Source of the DNA: Zoogloea sp.
Lineage (GTDB): Bacteria > Pseudomonadota > Gammaproteobacteria > Burkholderiales > Rhodocyclaceae
DNA: 64,000 nucleotides
Reading direction: 5' to 3'
Assembly: GCA_016720685.1 (NCBI GenBank)
Contig: JADKKC010000066.1
Coordinates: 172,501 to 236,500 of the forward strand
The first letter of the stretch is position 1, and every line of letters starts with the position of its first letter. Positions 35,191 to 42,501 of this stretch are shown here, piece after piece. The translations under genes and the position numbers were made by a program. The notes beneath the pieces are model-generated. The model searched no databases and was not told where the DNA came from. It saw only the letters and a list, made by a program, of their open reading frames with translations.

Positions 35191-36214
35191 ATGAACAACA
35201 TCAAACCGACCGCCGAGTCAGCCCGCCGCCGGATACTTCAAACGGGCCTCTGCATAATGGCCGCGTGGTCCTTGCCGGGCGCGGCCTGGGCGGAGGAAGC
35301 GGTCGACAACACCATCACCGTAACCTTGCTGGGCACGGGGTCGCCGAGCCCCAATCCGGATCGTTTCAGCAGCGCCACATTGGTGCAGGCAGGCGGTCTC
35401 AACATGCTCTTCGATGCGGGGCGAGGCGCGACCATTCGCCTTCGCCAGCTCGGCATTCGACTGGGCAGCATCAGCCCCACCTTTATCACCCATTTTCACT
35501 CGGACCATACCGTCGGCCTGCCCGATCTGTGGATGACCGGTTACATTCAGACCTCCTACGCGAAGCGTAGCGAGCCGATGGTGGTGATCGGCCCGAGCGG
35601 GACGAAGCATATGGCCGATACCATGCGCTCCGCCTTTGTCCAGGACCGCACGATTCGTCAGGCCGACGAAAAAGGTGCCTGAGGTCGCAACCGAGATCAT
35701 TGCACGCGACTTCACGAAGGACGGCGTGGTTTTCGAGTCCAAAGGGGTCAAGGTCACGGCATTTGCCGTTAATCATGGCGAGTTGATTCATCCTGCTTAT
35801 GGCTACCGAGTCGACTATGCAGGACGCTCGGTGTTGATCAGTGGCGATACCAAATTCGACGAATCCTTGATCAAGCACGGCCAGGGGGTCGACCTGCTGG
35901 TTCACGAAGTTTGCGCTGCAGAACCCGAAGTGCTCAAGGCGTTCAATAATCGGGCGGTCATGGATCACCACACCTCCGCCGAAGAAGCGGGCACCGTGTT
36001 TTCCCGCGCCAAGCCAAAAATGGCGGCTTATTCGCACATCATCCAACTTACGGAGCGAGGTGCAACGAATCAGCCGGACACGGCGCAGATTGAAACGGCG
36101 ACCCGACGGACTTATTCCGGTCCGTTGACCGTTGGCGATGACCTGACACGCTTCGTCATTGGGGATACGGTGAAGGTTCAACGCTGGGACAAACTGACCC
36201 GCGGCTATAAGTGA
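35191..36214 (+). CDS. Exported metallo-beta-lactamase-fold hydrolase (frameshift)
   Basis: The protein starts with a Tat-like or Sec signal (ARRRILQTGLCIMAAWSLPG, cleavage near AWA-EE). The MBL core opens TVTLLGTGSPSPNPDRFSSA, and the zinc motif is THFHSDHTVGLPD; later ligands are in LVHEVC, DHHTSAEEAG and AYSHIIQ. At 35672-35676 a run of five A shifts the frame; with four A the protein reads DEKVPEVATEI and continues to 36214, about 340 residues. Relatives are arylsulfatase/RNase Z-like hydrolases. A periplasmic ester or sulfate hydrolase releasing the aromatic acid would suit the cluster; this is inference. Confidence 0.75.
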
Positions 36215-36223
36215 TTTCCTGAC

Positions 36224-36332
36224 TAGCGCGAACGTCAAGTGCTCTGATCAGAACAATCAGCGTGGGTTCGTCAGAGCCGGAGTCCGACGGTTGGTCACCG
36301 AGCTCAATCAGCGGCCGAAAACGTTCGCGCTA
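36224..36332. mobile_element. MITE-like element with 12-base inverted ends and 5-base target duplication
   Basis: The ends TAGCGCGAACGT (36224-36235) and ACGTTCGCGCTA (36321-36332) are perfect inverted repeats. The flanks carry CTGAC on both sides (36219-36223 and 36333-36337), as expected for a 5-base target site duplication. The 109-base element codes for nothing; it contains a TCTGATCAGA palindrome. It is probably moved by a transposase encoded elsewhere. Confidence 0.6.
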
Positions 36333-36503
36333 CTGACATAGGTCAGGTTTCATGCGAATGGCGACAATGAAGAATTTTTGCGCGTAGCCAGCCTGGCTGG
36401 TTGCAAAGTGGAGCGGTCATTCAAATGGCCGCTCCTGGCCGTCATGAACAGCTATTCAAAACGGGGCCAGTAACTCAGGGCTCCCGCAGCTACGCACTTG
36501 ACA

Positions 36504-36620
36504 TCAATCGTCATCCTCATCGTCAGTCCTCAAGCCAGGCAGCGCCGCCCACTCACGAAAGGCCCGCTCGAAGCCCGTCGGATCGAGTGCGGCGAAGACG
36601 CGCTTCCTGAGCGGGCTCGC
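36504..36620 (-). pseudogene. Possible ISAs1-type transposase fragment
   Basis: The minus strand reads LRKRVFAALDPTGFERAFRE followed by WAALPGLRTDDEDDD and a stop. The FAALDPxxFERxFREW block resembles a short conserved piece of ISAs1-family transposases from memory. Everything around it is unrelated, so at most this is a degraded fragment. Confidence is low. Confidence 0.25.
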
Positions 36621-36673
36621 CGATGGGCCGGGCGTATCATCGGGCCTGGCAGAGACCGCGCACGTGAGCCGCA

Positions 36674-37069
36674 ATGATCGACTACCACCTTGATGCCCCC
36701 CTGGAAGTTGCAGATATCGTCCGCGTGTTGGACGCATCAGGCATCCAGCGCCCCACCCAAGACACCGCACGCATCGGCCGGATGTTCGCCGCGGCCGACA
36801 TCGTCGTCTCGGCCTGGTCGGGCGACACCCTGGTCGGCCTGTGCCGGGCGCTTACCGATTTCAGCTACTGCTGCTACCTCTCCGACCTGGCGGTGGACCG
36901 GGCCTTCCAGCACCGGGGCATCGGCAGCGGCCTGATCACCCAGCTGCGCGCAGCCCTCGGCGAGGAGGTCTCCATCGTCCTGCTGTCGGCCCCGGCGGCG
37001 ATGGGCTATTACCCGCGGCAGGGCTTCAGCCCGGCTGACAACGCCTTTGTGCTGAAGAGGGCGCGTTAG
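36674..37069 (+). CDS. GNAT-family N-acetyltransferase
   Basis: A 131-residue protein with the GNAT core: YLSDLAVDRAFQHRGIGSGL contains the acetyl-CoA pyrophosphate loop (Q/RxxGxG/A, here HRGIGSG), followed by VLLSAPAAMGYYPRQGFSPA. The target is unknown. The last five codons (LKRAR and stop) lie inside the first long repeat copy (from 37052), so the repeat supplies the stop; the native C-terminus may have been replaced by a few residues. Confidence 0.85.
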   Translation: MIDYHLDAPLEVADIVRVLDASGIQRPTQDTARIGRMFAAADIVVSAWSGDTLVGLCRALTDFSYCCYLSDLAVDRAFQHRGIGSGLITQLRAALGEEVSIVLLSAPAAMGYYPRQGFSPADNAFVLKRAR

Positions 37070-37491
37070 GCCGATCCCCAGCGGTTTTCCGTTCGCTGAC
37101 GGAGACCAGCGGTTTTCCGTTGTTTGACGTTCCGTTGGCCGGGTCGCGCCCCGGCGGGCGCCCCACTTTCTTGCTTCGCCAAGAAAGTGGGCAAAGAAGG
37201 CGACCCTGCTTCACCGGTCGTCGGCGTAGCCGACGACTCCCCTGCGCTGCTCGCATCGGGCGGCCGGCGCAGAACTCGCCCGCTACGCGGGCTCAAACAG
37301 CTGCGCCGGAAAGCCCCGCCCAATGCTGCGCTGCTCGGCGGTTCAGAAGGGGCTCTCAGCAGACACCGAGGCTTTACTGAAGCACTTTGTGCCATCAACG
37401 AACGCGATCACCCAGCGCGTCTGTCCGAAATGGCTGCCTTCGTCGCCATGCCCGATCATGGGCTGTCGGGTTACGCTGCGCTAACCCGACC
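37052..37491 (+). repeat. Long modular repeat, tandem copy R1
   Basis: First of three head-to-tail copies, about 440 bases, from CTGAAGAGGGCGCGTTAGG to the REP GGGTTACGCTGCGCTAACCC. It contains the hairpin arms CCCACTTTCTTG and CAAGAAAGTGGG (37162-37191) and an extra GC-rich block at about 37250-37340 that R0 and R2 lack. Confidence 0.8.
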
Positions 37492-37834
37492 CTTCTGAAG
37501 AGGGCGCGTTAGGCCGATCCCCAGCGGTTTTCCGTTCGCTGACGGAGACCGACCGCTTTCCGTTGTTTGACGTTCCGTTGGCCGGGTCGCGCCCCGGCGG
37601 GCGCCCCACTTTCTTGCTTCGCCAAGAAAGTGGGCAAAGAAGGCGACCCTGCTCCACCGGTCGTCGGCGAGCCGGACTCCCCGCTCGGCGGTTCAGAAGG
37701 GGCCTCAGCAGACACCGAGGCTTTATGAAGCACCTTGTGCCATCAACGAACACGATCACCCCGCGCGTCTGTCCGAAATGGCTGCCTTCGTCGCCATGCC
37801 CGTCAGGGCTGTCGGGTTACGCTGCGCACCGACC
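37492..37834 (+). repeat. Long modular repeat, tandem copy R2 (shortest)
   Basis: Second tandem copy, about 343 bases. It has the same start, the same long hairpin and the same REP-type end as R1, but lacks the GC-rich block and carries several small deletions (for example in the GTCGTCGGC hairpin near 37660-37680). Confidence 0.8.
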
Positions 37835-38224
37835 CTTCTGAAGAGGGCGCGTCAGGCCGATCCCCAGCGGTTTTCCGTTCGCTGACGGAGACCAACCGCT
37901 TTCCGTTGTTTGACGTTCCGTTGGCCGGGTCGCGCCCCGGCGGCCCTTTCTTGCTTCGCCAAGAAAGTGGGCAAAGAAGGCGACCCTGCTTCACCGGTCG
38001 TCGGCGTAGCCGACGACTCCCCTGTGCTGCTCGCATCGGGCGGCCGGCGCAGAACTCGCCCGCTACGCGGGCTCAAACAGCTGCGCCGGAAAGCCCGCCC
38101 AATGCTGCGCTGCTCGGCCTTGTGCCATCAACGAACACGATCACCCAGCGCGTCTGTCCGAAATGGCTGCCTTCGTCGCCATGCCCGATCATGGGCTGTC
38201 GGGTTACGCTGCGCTAACCCGACC
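37835..38224 (+). repeat. Long modular repeat, tandem copy R3
   Basis: Third tandem copy, about 390 bases. It has the GC-rich block of R1 but loses about 45 bases after it, and the segment before the 12-base hairpin is shortened (GGCGGCCCTTTCTTG). It ends with the same REP as the others. Confidence 0.8.
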
Positions 38225-38277
38225 TACCCCTGCTGCGGCTCCATTTCCCACGTCTCACTTCCCGCTTTTCCCCCGAT

Positions 38278-38578
38278 CACATCAGCCTGCCCTGCAACGC
38301 TCGGTGTATCCGAAAAGCCCCTTCCGAGTCGCCGAGCAGCGCAGCAACAGGCGGGGCTGTCCGGCGCGGCTGTCTGAGCGGGCGCAGCCCGCGAGTTCCG
38401 CGCTGGCCGCCTGTTGTGAGCAGCGCAGGGGAGTCGTCTGTTCAAGCTCGGCTTGAGCAGACGACCGGCTCGGCGGGGTCGCCTTCTTTGCCTACTTTCT
38501 TGGCGAAGCAAGAAAGTAGGCCGCCCGCCGGGGCGGAACCCGGCCAACGAAACGCCAAACAATGGAAAGCGGTTCGTC
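38278..38578 (-). repeat. Diverged inverted copy R4 of the long repeat
   Basis: Read on the minus strand, this segment follows the order of R1: CGTTTCGTTGGCCGGGT, a hairpin with arms CTACTTTCTTG and CAAGAAAGTAG, AAAGAAGGCGACCCCG, GACTCCCCTGCGCTGCTC and a CTCGGCGACTCGGAAGGGGC end. It is clearly diverged from R0-R3, so it is an older member facing the other way. Confidence 0.65.
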
Positions 38579-38617
38579 CCCATCCGCGAACCGAATCCAT
38601 CCACACACCGCAATCCC

Positions 38618-38661
38618 CACCATTTTTGGTGCGCCCGCCACCCCGCCGCCGTGTTTTGGTG
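38618..38661 (+). promoter_or_regulatory. Putative NtrC sites upstream of glnK
   Basis: CACCATTTTTGGTG (38618-38631) is a perfect palindrome matching the TGCACCA/TGGTGCA logic of NtrC boxes. A second TTTTGGTGCG half site lies at about 38654-38663. They sit roughly 60-100 bases before the -24/-12 promoter, the normal distance for an NtrC enhancer. Confidence 0.5.
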
Positions 38662-38715
38662 CGGAAATCCAGCCCCCCTGCGGGCTAAACCCTTGATTTG
38701 CTGCGGTGCACGATC

Positions 38716-38731
38716 TGGCATGCTTTGTGCA
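38716..38731 (+). promoter_or_regulatory. Sigma-54 (RpoN) promoter of glnK-amtB
   Basis: TGGCATGCTTTGTGCA has GG and GC separated by ten bases, as required for -24/-12 promoters, and differs little from TGGCAC-N5-TTGCA. It lies 120 bases before glnK, downstream of NtrC-like sites. Confidence 0.65.
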
Positions 38732-38851
38732 CCACAAAAGGAAACTTTTTTTCTTTAAATGCAAATCGGGAGGTAGCGGAAATGACAGTTCCCCAGCACG
38801 GAATGACGGTCAGGCAGATGCCTGCCGCCGGTACGCATGGAGCAGGACACC

Positions 38852-39190
38852 ATGAAACTGATTAGCGCAATCATCAAACCATTCAAGCTCGACGAGGTGC
38901 GGACGGCCCTCGATGTGGCCGGGGTGCAGGGCGTGACCGTGACCGAGGTCAAGGGCTTCGGGCGCCAGAAGGGCCATACCGAGCTGTACCGGGGGGCCGA
39001 ATACGTGGTGGATTTTCTGCCCAAAGTGAAGATCGAGGCGGCCGTCGCCGACGAACTGCTCGACGCGGCCATCGCGGCCATCGAGACGGCAGCCGCCACC
39101 GGCAAGATCGGCGACGGGAAGATCTTCGTCATCGATCTCGAACAGGCCATCCGCATCCGTACCGGCGAGACCGGCACCGAAGCCCTCTGA
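38852..39190 (+). CDS. glnK: Nitrogen regulatory protein P-II (GlnK)
   Basis: A 112-residue P-II protein. With ATG 38852 the uridylylation tyrosine is exactly Y51 (YRGAEYVVDFLPK in the T-loop), and the C-terminal signature KIGDGKIFVIDLEQAIRIRTGE is complete; the upstream ATG at 38837 would shift the numbering. It senses glutamine, 2-oxoglutarate and ATP/ADP and binds the AmtB channel encoded 10 bases downstream. The sigma-54 promoter and NtrC-like sites indicate induction under nitrogen limitation. Confidence 0.95.
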   Translation: MKLISAIIKPFKLDEVRTALDVAGVQGVTVTEVKGFGRQKGHTELYRGAEYVVDFLPKVKIEAAVADELLDAAIAAIETAAATGKIGDGKIFVIDLEQAIRIRTGETGTEAL

Positions 39191-39200
39191 GGAGACTCCC

Positions 39201-40649
39201 ATGAAACACCTATTCGTATTTGCGACCCTGCTGTTCACCATTCTGTTCACCGCCCCGGCCTGGGCCGAGGAGATGCCCGCCGCCGTTGCGGCCGTGACCG
39301 CCGCCGCCGACACCGCTACGGCGGCGGCCCCGGCGGCCCCCGTCCCCAACAAGGGCGACACGGCCTGGCTGATCACCGCGACCCTGCTGGTAGTGATGAT
39401 GGCGGCCCCCGGCCTGGGCCTGTTCTACGGCGGCATGGTCCGCTCCAAGAACATGCTGTCGGTGCTGATGCAGACCCTGGTGGTGTTCTGCCTGCTCGGC
39501 GTGCTGTGGGCCACCTATGGCTACAGCCTGACCTTCACCGACGGCAATGCCTTCATCGGCGGCTTCGACAAGCTGTTCATGAAGGGCGTGACGCCGGAGA
39601 CCGTGGTGGCCACCTTCACCAAGGGCGTGGTGCTGCCGGAGTACATCTTCGCGGCTTTCCAGCTGACCTTCGCGGCGATCACGCCGGCCCTGATCATCGG
39701 TGGCTTCGCCGAGCGCATCAAGTTCTCGGCGGTGCTGATCTTCTCGGTGCTCTGGTTCACCTTCTCCTACATCCCGATGGCCCACATGGTGTGGTACTGG
39801 GCCGGCCCGGACGCCTTCACCTCCGCCGAGGCGGCCGAGAAGGCCAGCGAGTTTGCCGGCTTCCTGTTCAACAAGGGCGCCCTCGACTTCGCCGGCGGCA
39901 CCGTGGTGCACATCAATGCCGGTGTCGCGGCCCTGGTCGGGGCGCTGATGATCGGCCCGCGGATCGGCTACCGCCGTGAATCGATGGCGCCTCACAGCCT
40001 GACCATGACCATGGTCGGCGCGTCCCTGCTGTTCGTCGGCTGGTTCGGCTTCAACGTGGGCTCGGCCATGGAAGCCGGCGCCACCGCGGCCCTGGCCTTC
40101 TTCAACACACTGGTGGCGACCTGCGCGGCAACGGTTGCCTGGACGGTGATTGAGGCCATCTTCAAGGGCAAGCCGTCGATGCTGGGTGCGGTGTCCGGCG
40201 CGATCGCCGGCCTGGTGGTGATCACCCCGGCCTGCGGCCTGGTGGGGCCGATGGGCGCCATCGTGATGGGCTTTCTCGGCGGCATCGCGTGCTACTGGGG
40301 CGTCAATGGCCTCAAGCGCATGCTGGGCGTGGATGACAGCCTGGACGTGTTCGGTGTGCATGGCGTCGGCGGCATCCTGGGTGCCCTGCTCACCGGCGTG
40401 TTCGCGTCGCCGGAACTCGGCGGCACCGGCGTGTGGGACTACGTGGCGAACGCCCCCGGCGTCTTCGACATGGGCACGCAGATGATCGCCCAGTCGTGGG
40501 GCGTCGGCACCGCGGTGCTGTGGTCGGGAGTGGTCTCGTACGTGGCCTTCAAGCTGATCGACGTGACCATCGGTCTGCGGGTCAGCCCCGAGGATGAACG
40601 GGAAGGCCTGGATATCACCAGCCACGGCGAATCCGCCTACCACGCCTGA
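39201..40649 (+). CDS. amtB: Ammonium transporter AmtB
   Basis: A 482-residue channel with a cleavable signal peptide (MKHLFVFATLLFTILF, then PAWA-EE), a low-complexity Ala-rich linker and eleven predicted helices starting GDTAWLITATLLVVMM. Family features are GLGLFYGGMVRSKN, the twin-histidine regions (DFAGGTVVHINAG; DVFGVHGVGGILGAL) and PHSLTMTMVGASLLFVGWFG. It conducts ammonia and, in known members, methylammonium, which would suit the adjacent methylamine genes. It is coupled with glnK. Confidence 0.95.
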   Translation: MKHLFVFATLLFTILFTAPAWAEEMPAAVAAVTAAADTATAAAPAAPVPNKGDTAWLITATLLVVMMAAPGLGLFYGGMVRSKNMLSVLMQTLVVFCLLGVLWATYGYSLTFTDGNAFIGGFDKLFMKGVTPETVVATFTKGVVLPEYIFAAFQLTFAAITPALIIGGFAERIKFSAVLIFSVLWFTFSYIPMAHMVWYWAGPDAFTSAEAAEKASEFAGFLFNKGALDFAGGTVVHINAGVAALVGALMIGPRIGYRRESMAPHSLTMTMVGASLLFVGWFGFNVGSAMEAGATAALAFFNTLVATCAATVAWTVIEAIFKGKPSMLGAVSGAIAGLVVITPACGLVGPMGAIVMGFLGGIACYWGVNGLKRMLGVDDSLDVFGVHGVGGILGALLTGVFASPELGGTGVWDYVANAPGVFDMGTQMIAQSWGVGTAVLWSGVVSYVAFKLIDVTIGLRVSPEDEREGLDITSHGESAYHA

Positions 40650-40655
40650 GGCCCG

Positions 40656-40709
40656 GCCATGGGGTGTTGCTGCGAAGGCCTTGCAGCGCCGCAGCAACAC
40701 CCGTGGCCG
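40656..40709 (+). terminator. Strong hairpin after amtB
   Basis: The arms GGGTGTTGCTGCG (40663-40675) and CGCAGCAACACCC (40691-40703) pair perfectly over 13 bases, extended by GGCCA/TGGCC. There is no U-tract. It probably ends or stabilises the glnK-amtB transcript and also separates it from the convergent regulator gene. Confidence 0.5.
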
Positions 40710-40791
40710 ACAACCCAGACTGCACTGCGCGGCGCCGGTGCCCCATCCGGCCATCGGGGCCGTGCCACGTTCGGGCTGGCGCCCGGCGGCC

Positions 40792-41394
40792 TCAGGCCAC
40801 TTCGGCGGGGTTGGGATACATCAGCACGCTGAGGAAGCGGATCGGGCAGCGGGTGAGCTTTTCGGGGCCATGGGGAATGTCGGCCCGGAAGGTCAGCGAG
40901 TCGCCGGGAGTCAGCACGTAGGTGTTCTGCCCGTGGCGGTACTCGATCTCGCCTTCGAGCATGTAGATGAACTCGGTGCCCGGGTGCTCAAAGATCGGGA
41001 AGGTCTCCGATTCGTGGTCGATGGTGATCAGAAAGGGCTCGAAAACCTTGGTCGGGCCCTGATCGTAGGCCAGCAGGTGGTAGGTGTGGCCTTTCTTGGT
41101 GCCACGCCGCACCACCTCCATGCCCTCCCCGCTCTTGACCAGCTGGGCGCTACCGTCGCGCACGTCGTAGCCGCGAAAAAGGGTCGCGATGGATACCCCC
41201 AGCGCCGCTGCCAGGCGCGACAGGGCGTCGAGGCTGGTGGCCGTCTGGGCGTTCTCGATCTTCGACAGCATGCTCCGGCTGATGCCTGCCAGATTGGCCA
41301 CATCGGCAATGGTCAGGCCGTGTTTCTGGCGCAGGTCGCGGATGGTGTTGCCCAGGTAGCGCTCCAGGCTGCCGGAGTTGTCGGCTTCACTCAT
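40792..41394 (-). CDS. XRE-family regulator with C-terminal cupin domain
   Basis: A 200-residue protein. The helix-turn-helix is at about 15-70 (RDLRQKHGLTIADVANLAG; SRSMLSKIENAQT), and the cupin domain is at about 125-195 (HPGTEFIYMLEGEIEYRHG; LTPGDSLTFRADIPHGP). I use ATG 41394, which has an AGGGGAAA site, rather than 41436. XRE-cupin proteins often control amine and amino-acid catabolism. Here it is divergent from purU and the N-methylglutamate genes, which it probably regulates, with a palindrome between the two starts. Confidence 0.88.
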   Translation of the reverse strand: MSEADNSGSLERYLGNTIRDLRQKHGLTIADVANLAGISRSMLSKIENAQTATSLDALSRLAAALGVSIATLFRGYDVRDGSAQLVKSGEGMEVVRRGTKKGHTYHLLAYDQGPTKVFEPFLITIDHESETFPIFEHPGTEFIYMLEGEIEYRHGQNTYVLTPGDSLTFRADIPHGPEKLTRCPIRFLSVLMYPNPAEVA

Positions 41395-41446
41395 GGGTCT
41401 TTCCCCTGAAAAAACGATGACGGGATTATTGCACACGCCGAATTTG

Positions 41447-41461
41447 TTTCATCCCATGAAA
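41447..41461. promoter_or_regulatory. Palindrome TTTCAT-CCC-ATGAAA in the regulator/purU promoter region
   Basis: A perfect inverted repeat with six-base arms lies between the divergent XRE-cupin and purU genes, in a short AT-rich stretch that also has TTGACT (41468-41473) and TATACT (41494-41499). It is a candidate operator for the XRE-cupin protein. Confidence 0.45.
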
Positions 41462-41540
41462 AATAGTTGACTCATAGAGGCATAAGGTTCACTATACTCA
41501 CTAATGATTCTCCATATGAACTTTCTACGGAGCTGAACGC

Positions 41541-42401
41541 ATGTCATCGAGTCGTCGCTACACCCTTTCCCTGTCCTGCCCCGATCGGGTCGGCATCGTG
41601 GCCGCGGTGAGCGGTTTCCTCGCCAGCCACCAGGGCTGGATCACCGAGGCCAGCCACCACGCCGACGCCGAGGCCGGGCGCTTCTTCATGCGCCAGGAGC
41701 TCCTGGCCGACTCCCTGCCCTTCGGCATCGACGCCCTGCGCGACAAGTTCGCCCCCATCGCCGCCGAGTTCGACATGGACTGGCGCATCAGTGACAGCGC
41801 GCGCAAAAAACGCGTCGTCATCCTCGTCTCCAAGCAGGAGCACTGCCTTTACGACCTCCTCGCCCGCTGGCAGGCCGATGAGCTGAACATCGAGATCCCC
41901 TGCGTCATCTCCAACCACGAAACCTTTCGCGGCTTCGTCGAGTGGCACGGCATCCCCTTCCACCACGTGCCCGTAACGCCCGACAACAAGCCCGCCGCCT
42001 ACGCCAAGGTCGCCGACCTCTTCCGCGAGGTCGAGGGCGACGTGATGGTGCTGGCCCGCTACATGCAGATCCTCTCCCCCGAGCTCTGCGAGAACTACCC
42101 GGGCCAGATCATCAACATCCACCACAGCTTCCTGCCCAGCTTCGTCGGCGCCAAGCCTTACCACCAGGCCTACACCCGCGGCGTCAAGCTCATCGGCGCC
42201 ACCTGCCACTACGTGACCAGCGAGCTGGATCAGGGCCCGATCATCGAGCAGGACGTGATCCGCGTCGATCACTCCGACGCCCCCGACGACCTCGTGCGCT
42301 ACGGCAAGGACATCGAGAAGGCCGTGCTCGCCCGCGGGCTGCGCTACCACCTCGAAGACCGGGTGCTCGTGCATGGCAACAAGACGGTCGTTTTCCGCTG
42401 A
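41541..42401 (+). CDS. purU: Formyltetrahydrofolate deformylase (intact copy)
   Basis: A 286-residue enzyme: ACT domain at 5-85 (RYTLSLSCPDRVGIVAAVSG) and formyltransferase fold from about 90 (KKRVVILVSKQEHCLYDLL; HHSFLPSFVGAKPYHQAY with the catalytic His region; TSELDQGPIIEQDVIRV). It releases formate from 10-formyl-THF and regenerates THF. It is the first gene of the N-methylglutamate block and is nearly identical to the damaged copy at 26815, so the duplication is recent or the copies are homogenised. Confidence 0.93.
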   Translation: MSSSRRYTLSLSCPDRVGIVAAVSGFLASHQGWITEASHHADAEAGRFFMRQELLADSLPFGIDALRDKFAPIAAEFDMDWRISDSARKKRVVILVSKQEHCLYDLLARWQADELNIEIPCVISNHETFRGFVEWHGIPFHHVPVTPDNKPAAYAKVADLFREVEGDVMVLARYMQILSPELCENYPGQIINIHHSFLPSFVGAKPYHQAYTRGVKLIGATCHYVTSELDQGPIIEQDVIRVDHSDAPDDLVRYGKDIEKAVLARGLRYHLEDRVLVHGNKTVVFR

Positions 42402-42408
42402 GGGTGAA

Positions 42409-42468
42409 GGGCGATCGACGTCGCCCACGAACGCTGATCAACGAACAACCGGGCGGCGGACGCCGCCC
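42409..42468. repeat. Two small REP-like hairpins between purU and mgdA
   Basis: GGGCGA (42409-42414) and TCGCCC (42421-42426) enclose six bases, the same arms as at 8173-8221. GGGCGGCG and CGCCGCCC (42451-42468) form a second, tighter hairpin. They occupy most of the 100-base gap. Confidence 0.55.
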
Positions 42469-42501
42469 CACATGCCGCATACGGATACTTGAGGATCAAA
42501 C

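Noticed and set aside
37052..38224. Tandem repeats as a CRISPR array
   Set aside because: The units are 340-440 bases, directly adjacent, with no short repeats separated by unique spacers and no cas genes.
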